64,000 nt of DNA from CAVSNH01 sp963729275 (GCA_963729275.1 CAVSNH010000014.1:1-64000), one strand, 5' to 3'. Positions 51,511-60,854 are shown, counted from the stretch's first letter. A program made the numbers and translations. Notes: generated by a model from the sequence alone, not told the origin.

Positions 51511-52845
51511 TCAACCGGAAACTGCGTAGAGCTTCCAGTTCCCCGGCACCCCCTTCAGCATGTGCTCACCTCGGTCATTGAACTCAATGCCCGAGCCAAC
51601 CACGAGGTCCTTGACGGTGCCCGAGACAAGAACTTCGCTCGGTGAGGCCAAAGAACCGACGCGAGCTGCGATGTGAACGGCGAGGCCACCCAGATCGTTG
51701 CCCCTCACCTCACATTCACCGGTGTGGAGACCCATGCGCAGCTCGATACCGAGTGCTCGGGTGGCGTCGATGATCACCTGGCCACAACGGATGGCTCGAG
51801 CCGGACCATCGAAGGAAGCGACGAAGCCGTCTCCCGTCGTGTTGACCTCCCGACCTCGGAAGATCCGAAGCTGTTCGCGGACAATTTGGTCATGGCGATC
51901 CAATAAGGACCGCCACCGTTGATCACCCAGCGAGGCTGCACGTTCGGTTGATCCGACGATATCGGTGAAGAGTACAGAGACGAGCGCTCGGTCGATATCG
52001 GTCACTGGTCTCGTGCCGGTCAAGAACTCGGCCACTTCGTCGAAGATCACGTCCTGCTGACTGAAGATCAACATGTCGTCGCCCGGCAGCGCGACGAACT
52101 TGGAGCCGTCAATGTGCTCAGCTACATAACGCCCATGAGCCATGGGCAGGAAGCTTGGATTGTCGGCGCTCAGGACCAGCGTGGGCGCTCGGAGGAGCGG
52201 GAGCACCGGGCGGACATCGAGGTTCCGAAGCAGGTAGTCGTATTGCGCGGCCGCGGTTCTTGGGGTGACCGACGACCGGAAGAGCCGAGCAAGGGCATCG
52301 CGGCGAACCGGGTCTTCCGGGCCAGCTGCACCAGCAAGCGAGAGAAACTCCGGCGTGCCCCAGTGGGTCCGGAGGAACTCGATGACGAAATCGAGCGCCT
52401 CGGGTGAGAAACCGATCGGATAGTCGTCAGCGACCAGATATCGGGCAGTGGTATTGCACAGCACCAGGGAATCGACCCGTTCGGGATGTGCAGCGGCGTA
52501 GAGGATCGCGATCGGGCCAGCATCGACCGTCGCGAGAATGGATGTCTGCTCGGACCCGACCGCGTTGAGGACGCTTTCGATGTCTTCCGTCCACTCCTCC
52601 CATGTTGGTATGGCGTTACGCGGCACACCGTCAGATGCCCCTGTGCCTCGTCGATCGAGAAAGATCAAGCGGCGTAACGACGCCAGCCGTCTGAGGAAGT
52701 CGGCAATGTCGGGGTCCTCCCACGCCATTTCGACGTTGCTGCCAAGCCCGTTGAAGAAGAGGAGGTCGGAAGGTCCCTCTCCGAGGACCTGGTAGGCAAC
52801 GTCAGCATCCCCGACGGCCACGTACTTGGTATCCGGACGGCTCAT
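51511..52845 (-). CDS. Alpha/beta-hydrolase fused to class III nucleotide cyclase
   Basis: A 444-residue two-domain protein. Residues 1-~265 are an alpha/beta-hydrolase (YQVLGEGPSDLLFFNGLGSN, LIFLDRRGTGASDG), whose nucleophile elbow reads ATVDAGPIAI, with Asp instead of Ser, so the hydrolase part is probably sensory rather than catalytic. The C-terminal class III cyclase has both metal sites (SVLFTDIVGSTERA, NTTGDGFVASFDG) and GLHTGECEV. This architecture is abundant in mycobacteria and relatives. Start at ATG 52845 (MSRPDTKY). Confidence 0.9.
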   Translation of the reverse strand: MSRPDTKYVAVGDADVAYQVLGEGPSDLLFFNGLGSNVEMAWEDPDIADFLRRLASLRRLIFLDRRGTGASDGVPRNAIPTWEEWTEDIESVLNAVGSEQTSILATVDAGPIAILYAAAHPERVDSLVLCNTTARYLVADDYPIGFSPEALDFVIEFLRTHWGTPEFLSLAGAAGPEDPVRRDALARLFRSSVTPRTAAAQYDYLLRNLDVRPVLPLLRAPTLVLSADNPSFLPMAHGRYVAEHIDGSKFVALPGDDMLIFSQQDVIFDEVAEFLTGTRPVTDIDRALVSVLFTDIVGSTERAASLGDQRWRSLLDRHDQIVREQLRIFRGREVNTTGDGFVASFDGPARAIRCGQVIIDATRALGIELRMGLHTGECEVRGNDLGGLAVHIAARVGSLASPSEVLVSGTVKDLVVGSGIEFNDRGEHMLKGVPGNWKLYAVSG

Positions 52846-53111
52846 GCGGCAAATAGTCTGGCTTGCAGTCCAGCTCGATGTTGGAACTCTTCCTCGGCGA
52901 GGCCTTGCGCGCCACGAGCCATCGTCCTCAAGGCACACCGCCATGACGATGTGATGACACCGGGGGGCTGGAGCGATATGGGCGGACCAATAAGACCTAC
53001 CGGTCATCCCGGGGGACCCGCAATCGCAGGCATTACCGGACAGTGTCAGCCGTCGTAACATCTGGTGGAGTGCGGACACACCCGTCGATCCGATTCGCCT
53101 ACGTTCGCGTA

Positions 53112-54014
53112 ATGGCCCCGGTGCTGCCGGCGACGCGCCGTCGCCAGCACGTCCACGATGACAGCCAGCGGTGGGAGCGATTCACTCCGCGTCCGGACGA
53201 CATCTTCATCACGACTCCGCCGAAGTCGGGGACGACATGGATGCAGGGCATCGTGGCTTCGCTGTTGTGGCCCCACGGCGACGCGCCTGCTCCCGCTTTC
53301 GACCTGAGCCCCTGGCTGGACGCCCGGATTGTTCCGTTGGACGACATGATCGCGAGGGTCGACGCGATCCCACACCGACGGTTCATTAAGACGCACAGCC
53401 CAGCCGACTGCACGCCGATCTTCACTGAGTGCCGCTACCTCGCCGTCTATCGAGACGGGCGCGACGCGCTCGTCTCATTTGCAAACCACCGGCGCAAGAT
53501 GCGGCCGGAAGTGATTAGGGCCCTCAACGCCATTGCAGCCCGGGACGGCGTCGCACCATGGCCACCGGTGTGGGATGGCGACATGGACCAACTGTTCGAC
53601 GAATGGGTCGACTGGGGGACGCCCATGGAACACCTGGCGTCGTGGTGGCCGAATCGCCACGAGCCGTTCGTGCTGCTCGTCCACTACGCCGACCTCATCC
53701 GCGACCTCGGCGGCGAGATGCGGCGCATCGCCGACTTTCTCGACGTCGACATCCCCACTGCGCTCTGGAGCGAGGTCGTAGAGCGGTGCAGGTTCGAGGC
53801 GATGAAGTCACAACATGAAGCATCGGCGATCCTAAAACAAGCCTTTCCCGAAGGCGCGACTGCATTCTTCAACCAGGGGACGAACGGGAGGTGGCGCGCC
53901 CAGCTCAGTGAGGCGCAACTTCGTCGACACGAGCAACTCGCCGCCGAGCGCCTTCCCGAAGATGCCGCCCTGTGGCTCGAGCATGGTTCCCTCGCCCTGG
54001 GTGTGCTGCTCTGA
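53112..54014 (+). CDS. Sulfotransferase
   Basis: A 300-residue PAPS-dependent sulfotransferase. The 5'-phosphosulfate loop is ITTPPKSGTTWMQG (37-43), the catalytic His region RRFIKTHSPADC, and the 3'-phosphate motif YLAVYRDGRDALVSFANH. The C-terminal FNQGTNGRWRAQLSEAQL matches the RKGxxGDWK-type loop in modified form. It should sulfate a hydroxyl on a small molecule or lipid; interestingly a sulfatase lies at 10075. ATG start. Confidence 0.9.
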   Translation: MAPVLPATRRRQHVHDDSQRWERFTPRPDDIFITTPPKSGTTWMQGIVASLLWPHGDAPAPAFDLSPWLDARIVPLDDMIARVDAIPHRRFIKTHSPADCTPIFTECRYLAVYRDGRDALVSFANHRRKMRPEVIRALNAIAARDGVAPWPPVWDGDMDQLFDEWVDWGTPMEHLASWWPNRHEPFVLLVHYADLIRDLGGEMRRIADFLDVDIPTALWSEVVERCRFEAMKSQHEASAILKQAFPEGATAFFNQGTNGRWRAQLSEAQLRRHEQLAAERLPEDAALWLEHGSLALGVLL

Positions 54015-54394
54015 CTTCGCCCCAACCTCGGGCGGTAGTGATGGTCTGATTTGGTTCACCCCGGGGCCGCCACCCGAGGGGGCCACCAGGAGCCGCAGCA
54101 GTCCGGAGGACAAAGACCCAACCATTGATCTGAATCTGCGGATCGACGACCTACGCGCACTGGGGGGCCGTCCCGGGCGGTCGCCCTGGGTCTGATCCAC
54201 GGGTGAAGACACTCGCCCCGATAACGCTGGACTCACCATCCCCGAAGACCGGCCTGCCCCTGGCCCACTCGTGCCTGGCGTGGGACAAGCAATAGGTCGC
54301 TGGCAAGGTGTCCAATCCTGCGTCCCCACCGTGCCCAGGTCGTGGGTGTAGCGGTTCCGAAGACTGTTCCCACCCTCCCGGTAATTTTCGTCTC
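54015..54394. other. Intergenic gap
   Basis: 380 bp after the sulfotransferase. Contains no gene or repeat I can support. Confidence 0.4.
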
Positions 54395-54718
54395 ATGGTC
54401 ACCACAGCGCCGGTTCTGGCCCCCGGCTTCTACGTCGAGGAGGGTCGGTGCTGGCGGATGGTCGACGACGGTGTCGGCCACGCCTCCCACTGTCGGGTGC
54501 CCGCCGGCTGGACGGGCGGCTACGTCAACCCGAAGGACCGGCGGTGGCAAGTCTGGAGCTGCCAGGAGCACCTCGACGAGCTGGCGGACGTGAGGACGTG
54601 GGGCCTACAACCTCAGCAGCCTGAGGGTCCTCTCCAGCTCCTTGTTGCTCCCTCGGTACATCCACGCCGGACGTACCGCTTAGACAGCGCACCCACCACT
54701 ACGGGGTCAGATTGTTGA
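54395..54718 (+). CDS. Small Cys/His protein of a duplicated pair, copy A
   Basis: A 107-residue frame. Its first ~70 residues, VTTAPVLAPGFYVEEGRCWR, GVGHASHCRVPAGWTGGYV and RRWQVWSCQEHLDELADV, have the look of a compact Cys/His (possibly zinc) protein. From about residue 70 the frame runs antisense through a remnant of another gene (54605-54699), so the real protein may once have ended near DVR. A frameshifted paralog (copy B) lies at 55679. Confidence 0.6.
   Translation: MVTTAPVLAPGFYVEEGRCWRMVDDGVGHASHCRVPAGWTGGYVNPKDRRWQVWSCQEHLDELADVRTWGLQPQQPEGPLQLLVAPSVHPRRTYRLDSAPTTTGSDC
54605..54699 (-). pseudogene. Truncated second copy of the RGSNKELER small protein
   Basis: The minus strand reads ALSKRYVRR and, in another frame after a 1-2 base discrepancy, MYRGSNKELERTLRLLRL then a stop. 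This parallels the 46691-46877 gene almost codon for codon (shared AAGCGGTACGTCCGG and GGGAGCAACAAGGAGCTGGA). The 5' half is missing where the pentapeptide gene's stop lies. Confidence 0.6.
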
Positions 54719-55544
54719 CGCAGGTATTCCCGTCGTTGTTGCTGTTCGTCCCGTCGGGACATGTCGTGTTGCTCCACGTGTCGAAGGACAGTTCACCCGC
54801 AGTAACGACCGTCCCGCCAAGGTTGGCATTGGTCAGGTTGGCGTTGACCAACTCGGTGTTAATCAAGATGGCGCTGTTGACGTCAGCACCGGTCAGGTTG
54901 GCGCCGTTGAGGCTAGCGATGGATAGATTGGCGCCGTTCAGGGCGGCGTCGGTCAGGTTGGCATTGTCCAGGCCAGCGTCGGTCAGGTTGGCGGTGGACA
55001 GGATGGCTTGAGTCAGGTTGGCGTCCTCCAAGGTCGCATTGGTCAGGTTGGCGCCGGGTAGATCGGCGTTTTGCAAATTGGCGGAGACATTCGATTGATC
55101 CTCGTTCAAGGCCGCGTCGCTCAAATTGGCCCCCGAGAGGTTGGCGCTGTTCAGGTTGGCTCCATCGAGGTCGGCTCCGACCAGGTCGGCGCCGACCAGG
55201 TTGGCGGCCGGGAGGTTGTCGTCGGCCAGGGTGCAGTCGGCAAGGTCGACTCCGGCATAGGGCGTCACCGAACAGTCATAGGTGACGCCATTGGGGCCCG
55301 GAGGACCCTGGGCGCCCGCAGGACCTTGGGCGCCCTCAGGACCCTGAGAGTCCCAGGAGATCAACTGCTTTCCCCCAGTACAGGTCGGAGCCGAAGTCCC
55401 CACCTTGGACAGGGCACCGTGGGACGACAGGCAGGCGTAGTAAGTGGTGTTGGGACCTCCGGCCGCAGCCTGAACTCCGAAGGTCAACCCAAGCCCGAGG
55501 CCCGCTCCAACCACGAGCGCGAGCAAAAGCCGCAGTTTGGTCAT
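54699..55544 (-). CDS. Secreted pentapeptide-repeat protein with collagen-like linker
   Basis: A 281-residue exported protein. A signal peptide (MTKLRLLLALVVGAGLGLGL, cleavage near VQAAA) is followed by a small Cys-paired module (YYACLSSHGALSKVGTSAP, TCTGGKQLISWDSQ), a short Gly-x-y collagen-like run (GPEGAQGPAGAQGPPGPNG), and some 25 pentapeptide repeats of A(N/D)L form (ANLVGADLVGADLDGANLNS), interrupted by NEDQSNVS. It ends with a Cys-bounded cap (NTTCPDGTNSNNDGNTC). The pentapeptide helix should be a rigid extracellular rod. Ribosome site GGAGGTGGGGAG before ATG. Confidence 0.88.
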   Translation of the reverse strand: MTKLRLLLALVVGAGLGLGLTFGVQAAAGGPNTTYYACLSSHGALSKVGTSAPTCTGGKQLISWDSQGPEGAQGPAGAQGPPGPNGVTYDCSVTPYAGVDLADCTLADDNLPAANLVGADLVGADLDGANLNSANLSGANLSDAALNEDQSNVSANLQNADLPGANLTNATLEDANLTQAILSTANLTDAGLDNANLTDAALNGANLSIASLNGANLTGADVNSAILINTELVNANLTNANLGGTVVTAGELSFDTWSNTTCPDGTNSNNDGNTCVNNLTP

Positions 55545-55678
55545 CTCCCCACCTCCCGCCGGAGGAACCCCTGTCCGCCGACGCCAACAGCCTGACACAA
55601 GCTGCTCGGGAGAGCCCTGCCAACGTCGCGGGTGTGACCTCTCGGGGCCGTTCCTCACCCTCCGGCTAGCTTCCCGTC

Positions 55679-55900
55679 ATGGTCACGACAGCGCCCGTTC
55701 TGGCCACCGGCTTCTTCGTCGAAAAGGGCCGGTGCTGGCGGATGGTACGGAGTGGCGTCGGGCATTCCAACCACTGTCAGGAGTCCGCATGCTGGACAGG
55801 CCGCTATACGAACCAAGGGCAGGCGCTGGACTGTATGGAGCTGCCAGGACCACCTCGAGGGGCTCGACGACGTGCGGTTGTATCCGTTAATCCCCATGTG
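55679..55900 (+). pseudogene. Small Cys/His protein of a duplicated pair, copy B, frameshifted
   Basis: Starts VTTAPVLATGFFVEKGRCWR and GVGHSNHCQESACWTGRYTN, strongly matching copy A at 54395. Near 55814 the frame slips; the family text resumes one frame over as KGRRWTVWSCQDHLEGLDDV. The pair flanks the pentapeptide gene, reading on the opposite strand from it. About 35 bases upstream of both ATGs the sequence is also alike (CTCCCGGTAATTTTCGTCTC versus CTCCGGCTAGCTTCCCGTC). Confidence 0.65.
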
Positions 55901-56071
55901 GCGGCGGGTCAACCTCGGGGGCGAGTCGCCGACGGCAAGGGCGTCGAATTGCGTGGACACCTGTTGCTTTATGAGTTCCTATCGCCGAGAGTGTTGACGG
56001 GTCCAGTTTGCCGCCGCTTTGCGGACGGCCGAAAGGGACCCGACCCGCCCGAGCTACTGGCCGATATCTGA

Positions 56072-56468
56072 CCCGACCCCCTGGCGTCGAGTCGGCGCTT
56101 TGCTCGTGTGGATGGTCCGGAGACCCCCCTATGCCGAAGGCGAGGCTCCGGACGCATTTTGCCGTCAGGGGTGAAGGACTGTCAGGTGAGTGTTCAAGCC
56201 CAGGCGACGCCACGAATCCGCGTCACGGCGGCCGTGGGGCTCGATGTCCCTGAGTGTCCTAATCGAGCGGCAACCCTGACCCGACGTTTCCAAACCGTCC
56301 AGAGGGGGTAGCTGATCTGCCTCCTCAGTTATTGCATGTGGCCGGCCCCGGCTCCCGCCGGGGTCGGTTCGCGTAGGCTGACCTTCCTGCCCTAACCGGC
56401 CCTCGGCCCGACCGCCGGGGGTCGGTTCGCGTGTCATCCCACTATCGACGTCCCGCCGACCATACGAT
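56072..56468. other. Gap with a 20-bp direct repeat
   Basis: About 400 bp with no gene. CCGCCGGGGTCGGTTCGCGT at 56355-56374 recurs at 56412-56432 with one extra G. The repeat's role is unknown; it precedes the small gene at 56469. Confidence 0.5.
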
Positions 56469-56714
56469 TTGAAGGTGGTGCTGTCACCGCTGGACAAGCA
56501 GGTCCTCTTAGATGGGCTGGACCCAGAGGCGCGTGCAGCATCCTGGTCAGTGCATGGGGCGACGGTCGACCGACTTGCCTTTCTCGGGCTCATCCAGGTC
56601 GAGCGCGTGCCTCAAGCAAATCGCAGCGTCATGACAGTTCCCTTGGCCTTGACCAATCGAGGTACCCGGATAGCCCTTGAGCTACAGGCTCGGGGGTCCG
56701 TCAAGGCAAGTTGA
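56469..56714 (+). CDS. Small hypothetical protein, possibly winged-helix-like
   Basis: An 81-residue frame, VVLSPLDKQVLLDGLDPEAR, SWSVHGATVDRLAFLGLIQV and PLALTNRGTRIALELQ. The order helix - helix - strand with LTNRGxRIALEL at the end resembles a minimal MarR-type winged helix. Start TTG 56469 or GTG 56475; no strong ribosome site. Confidence 0.5.
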   Translation: MKVVLSPLDKQVLLDGLDPEARAASWSVHGATVDRLAFLGLIQVERVPQANRSVMTVPLALTNRGTRIALELQARGSVKAS

Positions 56715-56875
56715 ACTAACCCACGGTTGCCGCCCGCGATGGTCGCCTGGCCCATAAGCCGGCGGTCGGGGCAGCCGGTGACACTCCGGTCCGTATCCTT
56801 GGCCACCGCTGTCTGACCTGGGATATCGTCGGCCGTCACCGGGGGGCGGCGGCGCGAGTGAAGGAAAGGGCGGCG

Positions 56876-57319
56876 ATGAGCGACGTTCAGCAGGGACCCG
56901 ACTGGTGGCAAGCAAGTGACGGAAAGTGGTATCCGCCGGAACGGCATCCCGATTATCGAACGGAGCCGGTCGCTGGACCTCCTCCGAACTCGATGGTCAC
57001 TGCAACCAGCCCTCAGGTCACCAGGATCCAGGTCCAGACGGCCGTCGAGCGCCCCCACTACACGCCGCCTTCATACAACGAGCTGCACATGGTGCACTAC
57101 AAGGGCGGCTGGATCGGCCTGTTCGGCGGCGAGAGCCAGGAGAAGGCTCTTCGCCGTGCGATTCCTCTGATAAACGCCTCGGGTCAGCGGGTGGTGGCCG
57201 CCGTCGAGGATCGATGGAGCTTTTGGAAACGGATCGGCGTAGTTCTTCTTTTGCTCATCACCCTCGGCTTCGTGGGACGTACCCCCAACGTTCTTCTCAT
57301 CACCGAACCGATGGCCTGA
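56876..57319 (+). CDS. Small membrane protein with WWQASDGKWYPPE motif
   Basis: A 147-residue protein. The N-terminal tag GPDWWQASDGKWYPPERHPD is a motif I associate with many Acidimicrobiia membrane proteins, equivalent to DUF2510 of other actinobacteria. A Pro/Thr-rich linker follows, then a soluble segment (HYKGGWIGLFGGESQEKALR) and one C-terminal hydrophobic helix (IGVVLLLLITLGFVG). Ribosome site AAGGAAAGGG before ATG 56876. Function unknown; valuable as a lineage marker. Confidence 0.8.
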   Translation: MSDVQQGPDWWQASDGKWYPPERHPDYRTEPVAGPPPNSMVTATSPQVTRIQVQTAVERPHYTPPSYNELHMVHYKGGWIGLFGGESQEKALRRAIPLINASGQRVVAAVEDRWSFWKRIGVVLLLLITLGFVGRTPNVLLITEPMA

Positions 57320-57411
57320 CCGCCCCATCAATCGCCGAGGGTCTTGTAACGCCCACTTCCGGCGAACGGGGACCGTGGAAGGCCAGACGGAGGACGAGTG
57401 AGCGACGGTGT

Positions 57412-58155
57412 CTATTCCTCTGGGATGCGCCACACGCTGACATGCAAGCCGCTCTCACCAGTGAACGGCGAGCGGTCCCACCATGTCCATCGATGTTCGA
57501 GCGTCATACCGGCGATCCGAGCCATAAGGTCCAACTCTGCTGGCCACACATACCGGAACGGTGCGGTGAACTCGCGGAAGCTGTCGTCGCTCGTTCGGTA
57601 GAAGTGTCGAGACCGGGAGATCTGTCTATGGGTGCGGTCAATGAAGTCGTCGATGCCAATGTAGTCATCTGTCACCGCAAAAGGGACACCGGCGCTTCCC
57701 GGCGGTAACTGACGAAGACCGGGCACGCCGTTCTCGATCACAAAGCGGCCGCCGGGTCGAAGGTGGCGGGCAGCGTTCTCAAAACACGCGACCTGTTCAT
57801 CTTGCGATGTCAGGTTCGTGATGGTGTTGAATACCAGGTACACGAGGGAGAAGTCGCCCTCAACGTAGGTTGAGGCCATGTCACCTTCGACGACCGTGAT
57901 AGCGCTGGCTTCGGGCTTCGCTTGCAACACCGCCAGCATGTCCGCGGACAACTCAATCCCGACGACTGGAACGCCTCGGGCAGCCAAAGGGACGGCAACC
58001 CGGCCAGTACCAATAGCAAACTCCATCGCCGCTCCGCCCTCGGCCAACTCGGCAAGACAATCAACGGTCGCTTCGAGAACGCTGTCGGCGAACATCCCAG
58101 TCCCAGGTTGGTCATAGGCTCTGGCAACCTCGCCGACGAATCGGTTTTCAGGCAC
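57412..58155 (-). CDS. SAM-dependent methyltransferase (class I)
   Basis: A 247-residue methyltransferase. Motif I MEFAIGTGRVAVPLAARGVP, motif II VVGIELSADMLA, motif III VVEGDMAST, motif IV FSLVYLVFNTITNLTSQDEQ, motif V RHLRPGGRFVIENG. The FNTITNL segment is typical of a group of small-molecule N/O-methyltransferases. Single gene; substrate unknown. Confidence 0.9.
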   Translation of the reverse strand: MPENRFVGEVARAYDQPGTGMFADSVLEATVDCLAELAEGGAAMEFAIGTGRVAVPLAARGVPVVGIELSADMLAVLQAKPEASAITVVEGDMASTYVEGDFSLVYLVFNTITNLTSQDEQVACFENAARHLRPGGRFVIENGVPGLRQLPPGSAGVPFAVTDDYIGIDDFIDRTHRQISRSRHFYRTSDDSFREFTAPFRYVWPAELDLMARIAGMTLEHRWTWWDRSPFTGESGLHVSVWRIPEE

Positions 58156-58474
58156 ATTTCAGCTTGACCCGACCGGAGGCAATCGGCAACTGGACGCGTC
58201 GCGGTCTCTGCCAACCCGCCCCCCTTGTGGGTGCCAGCGCATCCTGCGGGACTTTCCTAGCCCGCTCCTTGAAACGACGAACGGGTATCCCCGTCGTGCC
58301 GGTCGGCGGCAGTTCGCGGTTGGCAAGCGCTCGTCTCGAAATAATGCTCCCGGAGCCGGCGGTCTGGGGGACCCTGACTCCGGCAATCAAACACAACTGC
58401 GAGTCTGTCGAGAAAATGCCATGATTGGTCCATCAGCGGCACAACGCCTTCCCCCGGTGAATGGAGGAGCGTCC
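58156..58474. other. Intergenic gap
   Basis: 319 bp between divergent methyltransferase and secreted-protein genes; should contain both promoters, but no convincing -35/-10 pair stands out. Confidence 0.4.
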
Positions 58475-59038
58475 ATGCGCTTACGCAATCTGATCATCGG
58501 AGTCGCCGCGACCGGCTTGGCGTTCACGACGTTAGCGGTAGCCGGTGGAAGTCCGGCCTGGGCAAGGGCGACGACGGGAACCGGTACCTATTCTTGCTCT
58601 CACGAGACCGGAAGTGTCCAGTTCTCTCCTGCGTGGACCGACACGGGAACCGGGAAGGTGAAGGCAACCGTTGACATTTCGCTTTCAGCTTGCTCGGGGG
58701 GCACTCCCTCGGTGTCTTCTGCCAAACTTACTGGGCATTTCAACTTCGCAAACGGAGGGTCTACCTGCAGCTCAGAAACACATGTCAACATTCTCGGCAA
58801 GCTGCACCTCCGCTACAGCAATGGTGCGAAGAAGAGCGAGCTGACACTTGGAAGTGGTTCGAACATCGGCATCGGCGAAGAGGGCACGGGCGACGCGGCA
58901 GTGGAAATGTCCGGGACGGTAACTGGTTCGTATCCAGCGACCGGTGCGTTAGACGAGGTGACCGGACCCCCACCCTCCGGTAACTGCACCACGGGTGTCC
59001 AGGCGATGTCCGTTGCCGGTGATTTTGCCATGCTCTAG
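58475..59038 (+). CDS. Secreted four-cysteine protein, distant third member
   Basis: A 187-residue exported protein. Signal peptide MRLRNLIIGVAATGLAFTTL, cleavage after SPAWA. The mature start TGTGTYSCSHETGSVQFSPA parallels GTGTLTCVLGGDATFNPPLT in the tandem pair at 17.3-18.7 kb, and the four-Cys order is similar (YSC, LSAC, STC, GNC). Overall identity is low, but length, beta-rich character and Cys order support one family. Ribosome site GGAGGAG before ATG 58475. Confidence 0.75.
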   Translation: MRLRNLIIGVAATGLAFTTLAVAGGSPAWARATTGTGTYSCSHETGSVQFSPAWTDTGTGKVKATVDISLSACSGGTPSVSSAKLTGHFNFANGGSTCSSETHVNILGKLHLRYSNGAKKSELTLGSGSNIGIGEEGTGDAAVEMSGTVTGSYPATGALDEVTGPPPSGNCTTGVQAMSVAGDFAML

Positions 59039-59464
59039 AGTTCTCGTCGCCTAGGCGACGGGTTGAGTCGGCGCGGTTCTTACGGCATTGGTGACCCCTA
59101 AATGTGTTCGGCGAGGTATCCCACTCGCAGCCGGTCGGTGGCAGTTAGCACGCAGCAAGCGCCGCCCGTTCGATAACGCCTCCGAGCCGGCAGCGAGGAT
59201 TGATATTGCTCGCTGACGGTCCACCACTCCGGATGGAGAACTGGCCAGCGTGTGGGTGAATGCCCGAGCCAGGTCTGACTCCATCAATACCGGCTGACGT
59301 CCGTTGGGACTGTCCTCAAGTCGATTCGTCGGCCTGGCTCGGACACTCACCCGACACCAACCGGTCGGACGGAGTGACCTCATAGGAGCCTGCCGCACAG
59401 GCCCTTCGCTGTCCTGTCCATCGTCTTGCTGGTGCGGTGTCACCCACCCAAGCGAAAGGAACAG
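59039..59464. other. Non-coding left flank of the IS110 element
   Basis: 426 bp between the secreted-protein gene and the transposase. The portion directly before the transposase (roughly 59250-59464) is the expected left end of an IS110-group element, which in characterised members encodes the bridge RNA. No fold could be assigned by eye. Confidence 0.4.
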
Positions 59465-60523
59465 ATGACGATGACCACTATCGCGCGCCGAATCACCGGA
59501 GGGCTCGACACACACCTTGATGTGCACGTCGTGGCCGCCCTCGACGAGCGAGGAGCCCAGCTCGGTGTGGAGAGCTTTGCCGCCACGGCCTCGGGCTATC
59601 GGGAACTGCTGAGCTGGCTCGAAGGCTTCGGGACCCTTGAGCTCGTCGGCGTGGAAGGAACCGGCAGCTACGGTGCCGGACTCACCCGCCACATGCTTTC
59701 CCGTCAGGTTGCGGTCGTCGAGGTGGACCGGCCCAATCGCCAGCGCCGCCGGCGCACGGGCAAGTCGGACCCGCACGACGCCGTGGCTGCAGCCCGGGCC
59801 GCCCAAGGTGGCGACGCCACCGGATCGGCCAAGACCAGGGACGGAAACGGCGAGGCCATGCGGGTATTGCGGTGGCCCGGCGCTCGGCCAGGGGCAACCG
59901 GACCCAGGCCCTCAACCAGATGCGCAGCCTCATCTCGACCGCGCCTGACGAGCTCCGCGCCGAGCTGCGCGACCTCTCCATCTACAAGGTCCTCCAGGTG
60001 GCCAGCGCCTTTCGCCACACCGGAAAGACCGACGTGGCGACGGTGACCAAGCTCACCTTGCGGACGTTGGGCCGGCGGGCCCTTTCCCTTGAAGAAGAGG
60101 TCAAAGAGATCGACCGAGTGCTCAAGACCCTCGTTGCCGAGACCGCACCGAAGCTCAATGCCGTCGATGGCGTGGGCACCGACGTGGCCTCGGCCCTCCT
60201 GGTGGCCGCCGGCGACAACCCCGAACGCCTGAAGAACGAGGCCGCCTTCGCCAAGCTCTGCGGGGTGTCTCCCCTCGATGCCTCAAGCGGCAAGCAGCAG
60301 CGCCACCGGCTCAACCGACGGCGGGGACCGCCAAGCCAACTCAGCGCTCTGGCACATCGTTTTCACCCGGATGGTCAACGACCCGAGAACCAAGCACTAC
60401 ATCGAGCGCCGGATGAAGGAAGGTCGGACAAAGAAGGAGGCGATCCGCTGCCTCAAGCGCTACGTGGCTCGAGAGGTGTTCACGCAGCTTCCGAGGTCAG
60501 CACTCGCCGTTGACAATCCATAG
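59465..60523 (+). mobile_element. IS110-family transposase, two one-base frameshifts
   Basis: A near-complete IS110 transposase. N-terminal DEDD domain: GGLDTHLDVHVVAALDERG, GVEGTGSYGAGLTRHM, VVEVDRPNRQRRRRTGKSDP. Its frame breaks near 59871 (one G lost before GTGGCC), continues MRSLISTAPDELRAELRDLS and AVDGVGTDVASALLVAAGDN, NEAAFAKLCGVSPLDASSGK, and breaks again near 60319 (one extra C) before ALWHIVFTRMVNDPRTKHYI and KEAIRCLKRYVAREVF. Correcting both gives ~352 residues, normal for the family. Start ATG after AAAGGAACAG. Inactive as sequenced unless the indels are errors. Confidence 0.88.
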
Positions 60524-60587
60524 GAGCATCGATAGGGGACGCCCCTTCGACCCCTCGCGTCTATCAAAATGGGTAGCCTGAACGCTC

Positions 60588-60854
60588 ATGGCGGGAGAGG
60601 CTGTTCGATTCGATGACCTAGGGCCAGACGAAATGATTGCTTTCCTCAAAGCAGCGCGTCAGCACTCGGAGGTCGACCCTACGAGTCGCGACGCGGATTC
60701 CGGCTTTGTGGACTTGGCGGCGGTATGGGGTTGCACAAGGTGCGGATCGGAGCACTCGCTGGAAGACACCCTCATTGCCGACGGCGTACCCCAATGCCCG
60801 AGATGTGGGGCTTTCGGTTGGGACGACGTCGTCCCAAAGCCCAGGCCCACTTGA
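60588..60854 (+). CDS. Small zinc-ribbon protein
   Basis: An 88-residue acidic protein. The N-terminal half is helical (DDLGPDEMIAFLKAARQHSE); the C-terminal half is a zinc ribbon with CTRCGSEHSLEDTLIADGVP and QCPRCGAFGWDD (two C-x2-C knuckles). No named family. ATG start. Confidence 0.72.
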   Translation: MAGEAVRFDDLGPDEMIAFLKAARQHSEVDPTSRDADSGFVDLAAVWGCTRCGSEHSLEDTLIADGVPQCPRCGAFGWDDVVPKPRPT

